A DNA stretch of 64,000 bases from Lutraria lutraria (taxonomy: Eukaryota > Mollusca > Bivalvia > Venerida > Mactridae): positions 35,139,326-35,203,325 of the forward strand of contig OZ026844.1 of the NCBI GenBank assembly GCA_964023205.1. Direction: 5' to 3'. This document shows positions 63,671-64,000 of this stretch, in pieces (the stretch's first letter is position 1; each line of letters starts with the position of its first letter). The position numbers and the translations under genes are program-made. Under the pieces are notes generated by a model. The model did no database searches. It had not been told where the DNA came from and worked only from the letters and a program-made list of their open reading frames with translations.

Positions 63671-63747
63671 AACAATAATAATATGATGTTTATCACTACC
63701 TGTTTATCTGTTTTACGGTTCATTCGACAGCTATGGTCACTTCAGGG

Positions 63748-63930
63748 CCACCATAGAGGGACGGGAGAGGAGGTACATGAGATCCGGGCATTTATATCTC
63801 GACACCTATTTCGAATAGTTTTTCCTGTTTCGTTATTGTGCTTGGTGTGAAGCATGGATACATGCCTTGTTTTCCTGTGGTTTCCTAGACGACACAATTC
63901 TGGGCTTGGTACTTGGGATGGGCACAAAAC
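63748..63930. repeat. Dispersed repeat, family 5
   Basis: 'ggccaccatagagggacggg', 'gaggtacatgagatccgggc', 'tttcgaatagtttttcctg', 'cctgtggtttcctagacgac' and 'ggtacttgggatgggcac' parallel 48898-49095 in the same order and orientation. Confidence 0.65.
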
Positions 63931-64000
63931 ATATACCATTAAAGATCCTTGCTCGATTTTAAGACATACATACAAATACAAATGTATATTTATAATTAGT

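Overview
This window is nuclear DNA from an animal, most likely a bivalve or related mollusc. That reading rests on AT-rich introns, many small exons with canonical GT/AG borders, repeated dispersed elements carrying the 'aaggtcaaggtca' wording common in bivalve genomes, and several tRNA-derived SINEs. The species call is inference. No bacterial or plasmid features were seen.

Region 1 (427-35017, + strand) is the 3' part of an inositol 1,4,5-trisphosphate receptor (IP3R/ITPR) gene. Twenty-three exons join in perfect phase into one 1154-residue reading frame. It runs from the regulatory/coupling domain through six membrane segments, the GGGIGDVLR selectivity filter and the C2H2 zinc-binding linker to the cytosolic C-terminal coiled coil and stop. 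The first exons lie upstream of the window. A further in-phase 63-bp exon (21704-21766) is a probable cassette, and a 36-bp in-phase microexon candidate (9370-9405) lies exactly where mammalian ITPR1 carries its SII splice insert. The introns hold two unrelated 27-bp minisatellites, a hairpin-forming ~30-bp satellite, a hAT-like element, mariner-type MITEs, SINEs and four copies of one bivalve-type dispersed repeat. The 7-kb intron 8355-15349 also holds an exon-like stretch encoding an unidentified C-terminal tail anchor (13041-13221) and a small TATA/ATG unit (14168-14323).

Region 2 (35018 to about 39400) is the IP3R 3' UTR and intergenic DNA with a MITE and a SINE. Region 3 (about 39490-56500) contains no recognisable protein gene. 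It has a possible promoter with a noncoding first exon (CRE and ETS sites, donor at 39820), an exact 150-bp tandem duplication, G-tracts, a degraded LINE tail and several SINE/MITE copies. It may be the large first intron and regulatory region of the next gene.

Region 4 (56210-59376, + strand) is an ELK-type ETS transcription factor (ternary complex factor family). One exon carries the whole canonical 356-residue protein: the N-terminal ETS domain, a MAPK D-motif, and a C-box with FQFP docking motif and Ser-Pro sites. An upstream exon joins it in frame and could give a 74-residue N-terminal extension. The tail of the window holds the ELK 3' UTR, an almost perfect 474-bp foldback MITE with 8-bp target duplications, and more SINE copies. 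The two genes act in Ca2+ release and ERK-dependent transcription respectively; their neighbourhood need not mean anything functional.
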